A stretch of 64,000 bases of DNA from Corticium candelabrum (taxonomy: Eukaryota > Porifera > Homoscleromorpha > Homosclerophorida > Plakinidae), in NCBI RefSeq assembly GCF_963422355.1, contig NC_085102.1:1706876-1770875 (forward strand), in the 5' to 3' direction. The notes below the pieces were generated by a model, which ran no database searches, was not told the origin of the DNA, and worked only from the letters and a program-made list of their open reading frames with translations. Both the position numbers and the translations under genes were made by a program. Numbering within the stretch: position 1 is the first letter of the stretch; each line of letters starts with the position of its first letter. Below are positions 23,001-34,140 of the stretch, piece by piece.

Positions 23001-25542
23001 CAACATCCGCGATCAAAAAGTGCTCGTATGTGACTTGAAACGCAATAGATGCGTTATTGAATACGTTGCAAGCGACATTCCTGATCATTGGTACGTAGAC
23101 GTATTGGCTACAGTTGTTGAAGATTCGAATAAAATTATTGTTTTCATAACTGACATTTTTGTTGGTAGAATAAGCGTTTGGAAATTCATTTACAGAAAAG
23201 GAGTTTGGCTTTGGAAAAAATGGCGAGATCCTTCCATTGCACTGTCATCTAGACTACATTCAAGTTACGATGTGAAGGATAGTGATTTAACTGTAGTAGG
23301 AGGATTCAGTGATAAAACCTTTTCTATGAATCAACCACTTTCGAATGGACTGATATGGAACTTAGATCTAGGAAGCATGCAGTGGTGGCTAAAAGTAGAG
23401 AAAAATATATCAGATGACAGATTTTACGAAGCTAGCACGTTTATGAAAAGCTGTTGCTTTGTTGCACTTGGCTACCTTTTTAACCAGCAAAAGTTAGAAA
23501 CATGGATCTATAATACTTCTGACAACACATGGAAGTTACTGATATCAACGTCTTTGATTGCATTTCGTCAACATATGTCTCTTGCAACGGCTAATGCAAC
23601 CACCGCAGTTCTATTTGGCGGAAGAATTCCTTCTTTAGGAGTCAAAGTCGCATTTGATGAAACGTGGATATTAACACTTAATCCAAAACTGCAGTGGCGA
23701 AAAGTCGACAGAAACAGCAATCAATCTCTTTCGCCTTGCGCGCGCTCTACACACGCAGCTGTCATGATGCAGTCAAAAATGTATGTATTTGGTGGAATGA
23801 ATGCTTCCATGAAATGTTTAAATGATTTGTGGGTATTTGACGTCGAAACAGAACAATGGTCAGAAGTGAAAGCTGTCAATGAAGGACCCGATCTTTCAGG
23901 CGTGTGGCCTTGTGCTTATTCAGCCGCCTCGACACCGGGTCAACTACTTTTGAGCGTAGCTTGCGACACTGGCTCAATCCTTGGAATAGTTCGTTGTAAA
24001 GACGTAGTAATGCAGACGTGGATGTTTATTATAAATCTTAGAACGTGGTATCTAGTAGCAATATATCAACTAAACGAAAACTCAGCCAGGTCGTTTGGAG
24101 GCGTCTTATCAAAAAGTGTTTACTGGAAAGGATTTCTTATCATGTTTGACTCAACCAAAGTAAATATCAAATACTTAGCAGTCAGATGTCCAGCGGGACT
24201 TACTTCAGTCAATATTTCAGAAAAACCATGCAATTTTTGTAAGAAAGGATATTACAGAGAGACGATGTTTTCTGATCCAAACTGTGTTCCGTGTCCAGAC
24301 GGCCTAACGACTGTTAACGTCGGAGCTCGTAAAGTCTCAGAATGCACAGTGTGCGATGTCGACCGTTGCAAATACGGAAAGTGTGTACCGAACTTCAAGG
24401 AAGGAAGTTTACGCCCGACCTGCAAATGTGACGTTGGTTTCACTGGTTCTAAATGCCAATATCCTACGTACTATCTCATAGGAGCAGGAATCACTTTATT
24501 CGTTGCGGTTGCTTCTGCTGGCGTAACAGCATATTTGTTAGTGCTACACAGAAAAAGACTAAGCGAACGTACTTTAAGAAAAACAGTAGACGTGTTAACA
24601 GATGTATGGCAAATAGATGAAGATGAAGTGACGTCGGGAGAACTACTTGGATATGGTGCATCTGGTAGCGTTTACAAAGCTTCTTACAGAAATCTAACAC
24701 TAGCTGTAAAGAAGATGATGGGTGTCGGTCTTCCCAAGTCTATAGAAGACTTCGAAACGGAGATAATGTTTATGAGAACTGTAAGACACAAGAATATCGT
24801 TCTCTTCATTGGTGCAGGAAAGTCACAACCTGGAGACGTTCCTTTCCTTGTCATGGAATATATGGAGCGAGGATCTCTGAGAAATGTACTATACGATTTA
24901 TCGATTGATATCGACTATGAGCGTAAGGTATCATTTGCCATGGATTCAGCCAGAGGTATGCATTCTCTTCACTCGTTCGAACCGCCTCGAATACATCGAG
25001 ATCTGAAAAGCGATAATCTTCTAGTAAGCAAAAACTGGATTGTTAAAGTGGCTGATTTCGGTTTAGGGAGGACTGTTAACAGTAACATCAGAAAACCCGC
25101 GCGACAACAGATTAGACGCAATAATCGCTCTGAACCACAAAATATTTCTCTACTTCCTAAACGAGAAGGTTTATCTTATGCAGGTGTTGGAACAGCGAGA
25201 TGGCGAGCTCCAGAATTGATTCTTCGAGAGCCATACGATACCGCAGTAGACGTTTACAGGTATTATGACACAAAATAATTGACTTAATTAGACGTGAATA
25301 TTATCAGCAATTTGTATTTCAGTTATGGAATTGTTTTGTGGGAAATCTGGACAAGACAGCTTCCCTTCGATCAATACAGTTTCGATTACCAAGTTACCGA
25401 TGCCGTGGTTGAAAATGAAAGACCTGTAATTCCTCAAGATTGTCCCCAGCCGCTTTCCATGATCATGAAGAACTGTTGGGCAACAAGACCATCAAACAGA
25501 CCTTCGTTTGGCCAAGTTATTTCGCAACTGGAATCTTTATAG
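20029..25542 (+). CDS. Gene D: in-frame fusion of two kelch-kinase genes
   Basis: Exons 20029..25259 and 25323..25542 (63-bp GT-AG intron) give 1816 residues without a stop. Residues 1-644 copy the N-terminal kelch region of gene B. At 21960 the match to B ends after TATATATCAA; about 30 bp follow, and from 21991 the frame continues as a complete second family member (MLTTARAMKVSL onward), close to loci A and F. The product would have a signal peptide, a first kelch region, an internal hydrophobic stretch (ILRELICS-like positions about 640-690, formed by the junction and the second gene's former signal peptide), a second kelch region, GCC2 and EGF modules, a TM helix (about 1483-1510) and a kinase (G loop near 1540, HRDLKSDN near 1655). 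Kinase residues are intact. Alternatively, the second gene may use its own ATG at 21991 or 22012. Which form exists needs RNA evidence. Confidence 0.8.
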
Positions 25543-26283
25543 AATCCATCTATAGAAATCAATATTGTAGTTTAGAAGCAGCATTAGATAGCTACTAAAA
25601 TACAATTATAGTTACTGTATAGAAAAGCTTTATGTATTGTTAAGAAATACCACTATTTGATTCGCTCCACTACTCTTCCTTGAAATGTAAATTTTCTTAG
25701 TTTGCTCTTACGTTTCACTAAACAAATTTCATTCTTGTATTAATACGTTCACAAACTCTCATAAAAATACAAATTTATCATTAATAACTTACGCATTATG
25801 TTGATAATTTCTCAAGGGTTTTGCCACTAAAGAGTTATACAGACGCAGAAAAACGGTAAATTATGGTGAGTGAGATGCAATTTTGAAAATGATGACGAAA
25901 AGATAGCGTAGCTATATTTATGTACCGCAGGCTGCCTAAACTTAGTTTGTTCGTGCTCTTTTGAATGACCTCACCGCTAAACGATCGCGTTCATTCGTTC
26001 TGCACCGATGTCATTATTATGCTTTATACCGTTTATATAGGTCTACGCTGTCTAAGGACTCCAAGGACAACACCTGCCTAGTATTCGTCAGCTTCCGTGT
26101 GAATCAGTAGTTGATTCAAATTATGAAGACTGCCAGTACTGTATGTTGAATAAACTTTGATCTATTAATTTGATTAAATTTTTAGGTTATTTTGGGTATA
26201 GCTTTCAGTTAGGTAATAGCTGGTCAACTGCACAATTATGTGAATCAACATGCTATTTTGAAATAATTGCTATATCATGTATG

Positions 26284-26353
<70 letters not shown>

Positions 26354-28063
26354 TTTTCGAATAGAAAGGCGGTAAGAAGGCTTAACTTCAGACAACCTAT
26401 AACTTTTGCGGCCTCTTGTGGCTCAGGGCAGTATATAGAAATTAAATTTAAATTTGTTCTGTCTAACGTGCTTTAAATGGGTGTGGCGTAGTATACGTTA
26501 ACGAGTGAACAAACACTTGCGTTAAATTATCAGATTCACTGATAAAATTAGATTTTGATTCTCAAATGTTTATCGAAATCCTATGCTAGAGTGAATTACA
26601 TAAATATTTAGTTATTTGATGAAATCATTGTCTTAGATGTGATCTTCAAAACATCTATATATGCACTTACAATGCAGCCACTAATAACCAATATTATAAA
26701 TTACTTATTTAATCATCTATACTTTAGACAGAAAGTAAATTGCATTGTGCGTCTGGCGAAAGTCATCTTATTGTAACCTGGCCCGCCTATGCGGCAGTAT
26801 TGGGTGCTACCGCCCTGCTGGCTAAAACCTTGGCCACCCCATGCGTTTCGAAGGATCAAATTTGAATTAGCTAGTTAGGCGTCTTTTTAGGTCTTGGTCG
26901 AGGGATTATGTTTTAGTAACACCGTCGGCATCAGTGCCTTTGGGTTCACTAGGAAAATCGACACCTGTAACACTCCACTTAGCTGCAGTTTGAAGGTCAG
27001 AGCCTTGTCGGGTGTGGCTGCCAACTTACAGAAAGGAAACTCAAAAGGCGTGTACGCCAACTCGTTGGGAGAGAACGATCTAAATTTCCTCATACCAAAC
27101 CCTGACTTCTTGTTTCTCTTCGTAGATCAATAAAGTTACTTTCCGTTCAATTTTCTTATGGAAGACTCACTCTCTGTGAGATGAGGATCAAGTCTGCTGA
27201 AAGAAAACGGATTCTACAGCATCCTTTATACTTTCGTTAAAGAGAGGTCATTTAATTAAAGCGTAAAACATAGGATTTCTGCACAGTTATTATTTCAGTT
27301 TAGTTTGTGTGTAGCTACTGACAAGATATAACCGACCTACGCAGGTCATTTATTTGCTGAAGGCGGAGCTTGACATTCATGATGTAGTGCCCAGGCCCAT
27401 GTGTGATAAGGAATTCAGTCGCTGTTAAATCAAATCGTGTTAACGCGTAAAATATGTACTTTCAAAAGTGTTGAATTGATTTTCTAACACAGACCAAACT
27501 CCTGTCTGTCATGGATACTTCGGAAGTAGCTATATATGTTTTTCATTTCTATATCTAACAATTATATTTGAAATAGGCTGTAAGCATTTGTTGTTCCACA
27601 TGAATATGTGAGACGTTAGGCCTAATAATAGTCGGTCAACTTTATATAACTGTACGCCATTTGGGTGCGAGAAAAATATAGTATTATTGTTGTAATTATG
27701 ATAGATAAGAATAGAAAGCGATACTATTGCATGTGACATGAGGGAGTTTGTAACCTAGTATTTCCACTTTGATGTCAATGATTATAGATACTGCATCTAT
27801 GATTAATTATCTAAATATGTAATGGATGCAAGCCCAACAAAACATCGCTCAGTTTGTTCTCGGTGCCGCTCGGATTCTATCAACGGTACGGCGCCGCTGA
27901 AAGTCGCGGTTGCGTTGACATGTTCACAATGCCCGCAGCCCCATTGTTGTTACGAGGCACTGAGAGGTGTAACAGCTTGCTTCGACTGCACTGCTTTTAT
28001 GGTTACCAACCACCGTCGTCATTATTAATTAATTAAGCAGTTTACATTATCCTACCTACTACA
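25543..28063. other. Cassette spacer after D
   Basis: No gene supported. It aligns with 1896-4270 and with the region after F. It is cut from its U2 gene by the retrotransposon that starts at 28064. Confidence 0.6.
26282..26348. repeat. (TA)n microsatellite
   Basis: About 67 bp of TA with TG interruptions at its left end. The matching place in the first cassette (near 2625-2645) has only a short TATACATATATA stretch, so it expanded after duplication. Confidence 0.95.
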
Positions 28064-28192
28064 TGTTGTGTTTGGAGTCGGACAGTATCCCACGGTGTTT
28101 ATACTCGTACTGATTTATTACCCAAACAACACAACCACTTATACGCAATTAGACTACACTGCGTAACAGTTGCTAAGACTACAGATACGACG
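28064..28192 (-). repeat. 3' LTR of the gypsy element
   Basis: 129 bp, about 93% identical by eye to 33499-33627. On the minus strand it ends CCAAACACAACA. Its outer start differs from the other LTR by one base (C for T in TGTCG). It is short for a gypsy LTR. Confidence 0.9.
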
Positions 28193-28193
28193 C

Positions 28194-28210
28194 TTCCTCT
28201 CCCTTTTAAA
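28194..28210 (-). other. Polypurine tract of the gypsy element
   Basis: The minus strand reads AAAAGGGAGAGGAAG directly before the 3' LTR, the place and composition of the plus-strand primer of LTR elements. Confidence 0.75.
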
Positions 28211-29055
28211 AGAAATGTAAGCGAACCTAGGTGTCAGTCAATTATGATCATACTCTACGTAAAAGTCAGCGAGGGTGGCAGGTCTTCTGGTGGTGCTTTG
28301 ACCTCTTCTATGTAGTGGAGATCCTGGGGCCTTGGCTTTAGCGAGGTTGTAAACGGTCGCAGTACTGGAGAGTAAAGAGCTAACCAACCGATCAGCATTC
28401 CAAAGAGAACCATCTTTCAAGCGATAGGTGGAAGGTGAGACCCATCTGGTTATGCGGAGCGGCTTGGAGAAGGCAGGAGCCATCTTATTTCGGGTCACTG
28501 GATTCTTGACACAAACTAACTCCCCACTATAAAAGGTAGAGTCCCGTGCGCGATGTCGACCATCATAATACTCTTTGACCCTCTGTTGCCTGGCAGCTAT
28601 GGCTGTAGCGAGATCTTGAATATCCTAATGTCCAGTGTCAGTTGGAAAGTGAACAGGCGGTTGAATAATGGTCAATGGCAACCGAAACAAACGTTGAATC
28701 ATCACCTGAGCTGGTGAGTAGCCCGTCATAGTGTGTCGTAATGAACGATAGTTTAGTAACGTCTCCTGCAGAGCTTGTTGAAACGAAAAGCCTTGTGCTC
28801 TGTGAGTACATAATCATTGCTTGAGAATTTGATTGAAACGTTCCACGCCACCATTTGATTGAGGGTGGTAGAAAGCGGTGGTAGAATGTGTGATGGCCTT
28901 CTGGTAACGAAATTACGAAATTCTCCCGACTTGAACTGGGGCCATTGTCGGTGATAACAACCTCTGGCAAACCCCATCTAGTAAACAACTCACAGAGAAA
29001 AGAGATCACATCAGCGCTGGTGACATGGAAGCTTGGTCGAACTTCAGGCCACCTC

Positions 29056-30268
29056 TAATGAAGGAGCACTAGAAGTGCAAACCCTCGACAAGGAGGCACC
29101 TGAAGGTAATTAGTCGCGCTATGACAAAATCGCATTGCAGAAAAGCATGATGTGGATAACAAAATTAGATGTCAACGTTAAAAATGCAGCTAGATTAGGC
29201 GTTGTTTCTAAATGAATGTTACAAATTTAGTTGTTTTCAAGTGATGGAACAAGCCAAATGTTACAGGTCGGAGAACCTCGACGCTAGGCCGGCTTGCAAT
29301 CTTCGCCTTACGTGATGAATTAACGGGCATGATCATTGTTCTGTTTGTTGTATTGGTGGGAAACCTAGGTTACAAATGTAGACCAAACAAGCAGCTGACC
29401 ACCGATTTTCCAGCTCACAAGAATGTAAAAGTCTCGTTCTTTGTGCAGCTTCTCTAGGCGTCTTGTTGTTTGTGCCGCTTCTCTAGCTAGACGTCGCCTA
29501 CTCTGCACTGTACCGTATTTACACAGCTATCCGTCTAACCGCAATTCTGGTTGTTGTAATGAGGTCACCCCAGAGCCAAAACCAAACATCCAATGTGGCA
29601 AAACGTGCACGTGCACATGTAGATTAGCTAGTCGTCTGTTCGCTCTGACTTTGGATACCGTAAAACAAAAATGAATAGAGACGCACTAGCGTACTTACAG
29701 GTCAGCCGAGCCGCTTCGTCCGACAAAAAGACGCTGTTAAGGACAATGCACGTTGTCCTTCGCAAATTTTCGTGAAACACTAGTGATCTTTGCAACAACA
29801 CCACGGCCGCTCAGCCACGCACACCCAAAATTCAAGCTGGCAGACTGCAGAACCACTATGCAGAAACACTGTGGAACAAGCACAACGTTACAAGTCAGGT
29901 ACAGCTACACACCCTCGCTCCTGGTTGTTGTTGGGGAAACATACACGTACAAATGTTTGTGCTAAACCCTTGAAGCAAAGGACTAAACACCATGTACAGG
30001 ACGGACGCCCGATGGCCGAATTCTCGTTAGCAGCTACCAAAGAAAGAGAAGTGAAGCCTCATGATGACATCACGTTCGTCTATTGGTCAGTAATGACACC
30101 ACTTCTTGTCTATTGGTCGAAATAGCTACATTTGCATCTGTGCTAACCAACTATATATACGGTCGCCGAGTCGTCGGGTCGTCGGGGTCGTCCGGTCGTC
30201 GGGGTCGTCCGGTCGTCGGGTAGTCGGGTCGTGGAACAAATACTATACTTGAGGCCCGGAAATCCGGG
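29056..30268. mobile_element. Unidentified 1.2 kb insertion in the integrase
   Basis: The insertion is bounded exactly by a 4-bp direct repeat CCTC (29052-29055 and 30269-30272), and removing it with one repeat restores continuity of the integrase frame. It has no terminal inverted repeats and no recognisable protein. Its right end holds two ATTGG boxes in a short tandem repeat (GTCTATTGGTC near 30078 and 30109), an ATTTGCAT octamer (about 30129), TATATATA (about 30152), a GTCG-rich minisatellite and a GC-rich hairpin. The arrangement looks like a promoter pointing right. It could be a solo LTR-like or other non-autonomous element; the ends do not match a superfamily I know. Confidence 0.6.
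30163..30236. repeat. GTCG-rich minisatellite
   Basis: About 74 bp built from GGTCGTCGGG and GGTCGTCC units in imperfect tandem, near the right end of the 1.2 kb insertion. Confidence 0.85.
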
Positions 30269-30272
30269 CCTC
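30251..30272. other. Perfect GC-rich hairpin at insertion end
   Basis: GAGGCCCGG and CCGGGCCTC form a perfect 9-bp inverted repeat around an AAAT loop. It spans the right end of the 1.2 kb insertion and the target repeat. Confidence 0.8.
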
Positions 30273-30558
30273 GGGTAGTGAAGGTCGTGGACCACGATGA
30301 AATACTTGTGACTAGTAGCGGCTCCTGCAACCTCGCCTACTATGTCAACTTGAATTTTCTGCCATGGTTGCTTCGGCCATGGTATTGGAGTGAGCGGAAC
30401 TTTCTTGGGTTTGATAGCTTTGCCAAACTGGATGCACGCCTCACAGTGACGAATGTAATTCTTAATTTGGGTATCGATACTTGACCACCAAAGTGATGCA
30501 CGACATTTTTGCTTCGTTTTCACGATGCCCAAATGTCCATGCCATCTCGAGAACCTTT

Positions 30559-31407
30559 TTATTGTAAGGAGGAGGGTATAACGGCTCTGTACCCTCTTGC
30601 TACACAACTGTCGTTCCAGACAGTGAGTTCATCGCGAATGCGAGAGAAGGATTCAAAGAGAGAATCGTGGAGTTTGCCTGGCCATCCGTTGACAACATAT
30701 TCGCAAACCTGGGGCAAAAGCGGAACACTCGCGGAGGCTTGTTGGAGCACCTCCAGAGTAATAAGGCGATCGAACGGTGTAGTCAACAACTGAACTGGCT
30801 CCTCCAAAAGTGATGAGCTCGGTGAAAGATTGGAAGTGCGAGACAGACAGTCGGCGACCTGATTCTGATTTCCTAAACGATAAAATGTATCAAAATTGTA
30901 CTGAAAAGACGATCAGTCCAACGATGACGTCGTAACGAACGACGGCCTGTGCCTGAAGCAGACAACAAGGCGGTAAGGGCTTGATGGTCGGTGCGAAGAA
31001 TTAACTTGCGACCATAGACATAAATGTGTCAGTGTTCGCAGGCCCAGAGACACGCAAGAGCTTCTCTTTCACTCACAGAGTACTTCTGTTCTGTCTCGTT
31101 CAGTGCATGAGAGGCATAGGCGACAAGTTTATTGCATCCATCGATTTACTGAGAAAAACCGCGCCGAAAGCTGTAGAAGAAGCATCGCATGTGAGATAAG
31201 TCAGAGCCGAGATAGTGCAATGTGCAAGAACTGGAGAGTGTACCAGTCGATCCTTCAAGTGATTAAGAGCTGCTTGACAAGGCCCGTCCCAGAGGCATGG
31301 GCTTCTGATTTCAACAAACGGCGACGAAGGGTCGTGAGGTGAGCATTGTTGGGAATAAACTTCAAATAGTAGTTATCCATTCCGAGAAAAGACATCAGGT
31401 CTTTGAC
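30559..31407 (-). pseudogene. gypsy RNase H and connector
   Basis: The minus strand encodes gypsy RNase H motifs: KLVAYASHAL, YSVSEREALACLWACEH and LRTDHQALTALL (about 30970-31140). A TGA stop follows ACEH, and there are frameshifts on both sides. The connector toward integrase is at 30559-30807 (ELTVWNDSCVARGYRAVIP). Confidence 0.85.
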
Positions 31408-32100
31408 TTAGGCTGGTGGCAGTATCTTCAAAATGGCATCGACATTAGATTGAAGTGGTCGGGTACTAGCATTGGAGAAATGGAAGCCCAAAAATTCAAT
31501 TTCCGTAGTTCCAAAAACACATTTAGACTGATTCAGAGTGACTTGGTGCTGGTTAAGTTTGTCTAAAACATCAGTCAACCATGATTCATGTTCCTCAGGG
31601 GTGGACCCATGTACCACAATGTCGTCATGTAGATTTCCACTCCAGTTAAGCCAGACAGGAGAGAAGACATGATTTTCTGAAAAGCACTGTGACTAGAGGA
31701 CAGTCCGAATGGCATCCTTGTGAACTGATAGATCCCTTCACCAATGATAAATGCTGTCAACTTCTTACTGGACTCGCTGAGTGGGATCTGAAGATATCCT
31801 TGTGAGAGATCAAGCTTACTGAATGTGGTACTACCTTGAAATTGGCTTGCTATCTCATCCACTGTAGGAAGTGGATAATTGTTCGGAATGATGGCCTTTT
31901 TGACTGCACGTATATCAACACAGAGACGAAGACCACCAAATTTCTTCCAAACGACCACTAAATTTGATAACCAAGGAGACGAGTCAGTAGGTTCGATGAT
32001 GCCTTGAGATACCATCCGCTGTAATTCTTGAGATACTTCATCACGTAAAGCTAATGATATCCGTTTACAGGCCTGAATAACGGGAGGAATCGTGGTCTTT
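31408..32100 (-). pseudogene. gypsy reverse transcriptase
   Basis: Typical gypsy RT on the minus strand: GIIEPTDSSPWLSNLVVVWK, LRLCVDIRAVKKA, FSKLDLSQGYLQIPL and FTRMPFGLSSSHSAFQ in one frame (31640-32060). A one-base deletion at the catalytic YxDD box (about 31625-31635) moves the rest (31408-31617, thumb and FLGFHFSN) into another frame. This destroys the catalytic centre, so the RT is inactive. Confidence 0.92.
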
Positions 32101-32159
32101 ACCTGTGTTTCATGAGCACATCCTGTGATAGATGCCAGTTTGTCAATGAAGAGAGGGGA

Positions 32160-32500
32160 TCACCAATGAACGGTTTGCTGTAAGATAAGCGAGAAAACAG
32201 GTGACAGAGACGGTAGAGCGATATTGAAACCCAGATGATCGAAGTGATCCACGCCCATAAGATTTGAAACTATAGATGTAACAAATAATTGGAAGGTACT
32301 TGACAGTTGATGGTCATACTCCACTGGTAGGGATACTATTCCTAATGCCTTGATAGGCTTCCCATCATAGCCAATCAGTTGGGTAGTAGTAGGTCGCAGA
32401 GAATACGCGAGGAACAACGTTTCCATGTAAGCTGATTCAAGAGTGAGACTTTGGCGCCTAAGTCAATTAAAAACTTTAGGGTGTGGTTCGCCACAGTGAG
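32160..32500 (-). pseudogene. gypsy aspartic protease remnant
   Basis: The active-site region reads FLIDLGAKVSLL (about 32440-32475), with DLGA where retropepsins have DTGA or DSGA, followed by a frameshift into 32160-32426 (GYDGKPIKALGIVSLPVEYD). The order between gag and RT supports the assignment; the changed motif suggests loss of function. Confidence 0.7.
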
Positions 32501-32527
32501 AGTGCACAACTTGAATCCTGTACGCGA

Positions 32528-33463
32528 TCAAGTAGTGATCTCGTTGACCACGGAACGCACTTTGGCTTGACTCCTCGTCGACGATGGTCTGCTAGATAAA
32601 CTGCTAGAAGATCTGCAGCAACGACCAAAGTGGTTTAGCTTGTGACAACGATAACAGTCTTTACCTCTCGCTGGGCATGGCTGATTGCCTGCTTTATAAC
32701 CCGACAGACCACAGTTATCACAAAAATCCGTCTGTCCCGTTGTTTGTTTTGGCGCCTTAATGCCTGCTCGCGTGGATCTTGGTGTGGATTTGGGCTTCCG
32801 GTAAACTCGTTGGATATCAGTTGCTTGCATTTTAGCGGAGGCAGTAGGCGTCCGGCGGATGCCGTCTCACCTAGCTGAAGCGCCTCGTGCTTAGCGGCGT
32901 CCACCTGACAAGCTATCTCAACTGCTTGCACATATGTTAGGGCGTCCTTCTCCAGAAGGAGGCGCTTGCGAATAGCGCGAACGGCTGTCTTCTCGATGAG
33001 CTGATCCAGAAACATTTGATCCTGGAGCTCTCCGAATTTACATCGCATTGCGAGCTGTCGAAGTGCGGCGATGAACTGCCTGATGTTCTCGCCTTAAGCT
33101 TGGCTACGCTGCCGAAAGCGATGACGTTCTGTAATAACAGTAACGTGAGAACCAAAATGTGCGTCAAGAGCATCGACAACATTGCGGTATTGCAGTTCTT
33201 CTGCGTCTACTTGTGGCTGTTGTCCATCTGCCTGAACGAGTTGCTGCGCCGATGCAGCAGTGAGAAGCGTAGCGAGAATACGTTGACATACCTGAAAACG
33301 CATCAGTTCAAGCCGAAAGCAGATAAGTTTGGAACGAATGGTACCACTGTGCCCAATCAACAGGGGGATTACCGGGGAATTGTAAGAACGGCGGTGGAGG
33401 CTGAACATTGAGCTGAACCAAGCGAGGCTGTTGCTTCTGTGGCTGCTGATCTACATCGGCCAT
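32528..33463 (-). pseudogene. gypsy gag with zinc knuckle
   Basis: The minus-strand start is at 33463 (MADVDQQPQ, Pro-rich). The frame shifts near 33400, then continues through VVDALDAHFGS to an in-frame TAA at 33094-33096, directly followed by GENIRQFIAALRQLA and capsid-like sequence. The C-terminal part at 32528-32830 has a CCHC-type knuckle (CYRCHKLNHFGRCC) and an upstream CDNCGLSGYKAGNQPC pair. Typical gypsy nucleocapsid order; at least two disabling changes. Confidence 0.88.
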
Positions 33464-33482
33464 CTACGCGGTAGTCAAACGA

Positions 33483-33498
33483 AAACCTCGTCGCCAAT
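33483..33498 (-). other. Primer-binding-site candidate
   Basis: Directly inside the 5' LTR the minus strand reads ATTGGCGACGAGGTTT, the place where a tRNA 3' end would pair. I do not assign the tRNA. Confidence 0.5.
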
Positions 33499-33627
33499 TG
33501 TTGAGTTTGGAGTCGGACAGTATCCCACGGTGTTTATACTCGTACTGATTTATTACCCAAACAACGCAACCACTTATACGTAAATAGACTACACTATGCA
33601 ACAGTTGCTAAGACTACAGATACGACA
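33499..33627 (-). repeat. 5' LTR of the gypsy element
   Basis: 129 bp, TGTCGTATCTG to CTCAACA on the minus strand, so TG...CA ended. It differs from the 3' LTR at roughly nine places by eye. Confidence 0.9.
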
Positions 33628-33748
33628 CAATATATGCAAGGTCTCTGTCAGGCTCAAGGTCTAACGATCACGCAGATTATCTCTGTGTGATTTACACTGT
33701 TTTTACGGGTTTACTTTTCTTTCATTGGTATTACAGTATTCCCTGGGA

Positions 33749-33938
33749 GGAAATGCACTGAGCCCAGAAGTAGTGCAAGACTGGGACAACGCGCGGGAAG
33801 AGCGTAGCAAGCTGCCATCCCTGTCCCAAGTTCCGAAGATTGAGTTAATCTTGGAGCCGAGCTATGCCCGGCGTCTCAGAGATTAAACTGAGCAGAACAG
33901 ATACTACACTTGATCTTAGCCAAAGGCCGAGAAGCGAT
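33749..33938 (-). ncRNA. U2: U2 snRNA, copy 2, probably degenerating
   Basis: About 190 nt, with the same 5' end, GUAGUA branch-site sequence, stem IIb and stem IV as copy 1. Three changes hit functional parts: one U is missing from the stem-loop I run (GGCCUUUGG), a U-to-G change breaks the outer pair of stem IIa (GCUCAG against CUGAGA), and the Sm-like site reads AAUCUUCGG. The conserved upstream block (33981-34023) is kept. It lies 120 bp from the retrotransposon LTR. Probably a pseudogene or variant. Confidence 0.9.
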
Positions 33939-33980
33939 AACCGACGGTCGGTAGTGTGCTGATCTATTTGGGGTGTGATG

Positions 33981-34023
33981 AACTGACACTGTAGGTGATG
34001 AAGTGATCGCTTTCGATCGATTT
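33981..34023 (-). promoter_or_regulatory. Conserved proximal block of U2 copy 2
   Basis: Same block as at 4629-4672, 43-85 bp upstream of the RNA start, with few changes. Confidence 0.45.
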
Positions 34024-34140
34024 ACTTGTTGGCCTTACAGTATTGGTGATTTTTGCAGTGGAGTAGTGGACCAAGAGCCTAGACAAGTATTGAAAAGACG
34101 TGGTTTGTAAACGTACTGTCTTTACGTAGGTGGGCGTTGC

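Larger units (their letters stand above)
28238..30607 (-). pseudogene. gypsy integrase, split by insertion
   Basis: On the minus strand the H2C2 zinc-binding module comes first (HGHLG, then HCEAC; about 30410-30545), followed by the start of the integrase core (VDIVGEV near 30340). The frame is cut at about 30268 by a 1.2 kb insertion and resumes at 29055 (WPEVR, then VVITDNGP with the second catalytic Asp near 28950). Frameshifts occur around 28900. The C-terminal part (28238-28498) resembles the GPY/F module of gypsy integrases. Inactive. Confidence 0.85.
28064..33627 (-). mobile_element. Decayed Ty3/gypsy LTR retrotransposon
   Basis: Element of 5.56 kb in minus orientation: LTR (33499-33627), primer-site candidate, gag with zinc knuckle, protease, reverse transcriptase, RNase H, integrase with a C-terminal GPY/F-like module, polypurine tract, LTR (28064-28192). 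The order RT, RNase H, integrase identifies the Ty3/gypsy group. Frameshifts and stops occur in every domain, and a 1.2 kb insertion splits integrase, so it cannot move by itself. It sits between the spacer and U2 of the second cassette: the left flank CCTACCTACTACA and right flank ATATATGCA are contiguous at the other cassettes. The short target duplication is ambiguous (ACA on both sides). Confidence 0.93.

Noticed and set aside
26894..27133. 79-codon frame in the spacer after D
   Set aside because: The equivalent frames in the first and third cassettes are interrupted, and no domain is visible.
27822..28028. Cys-rich small protein beginning MDASPTKH
   Set aside because: The frame is broken in the other two cassettes (frameshift at 4033-4222, early stop at 58331), so coding is unlikely.
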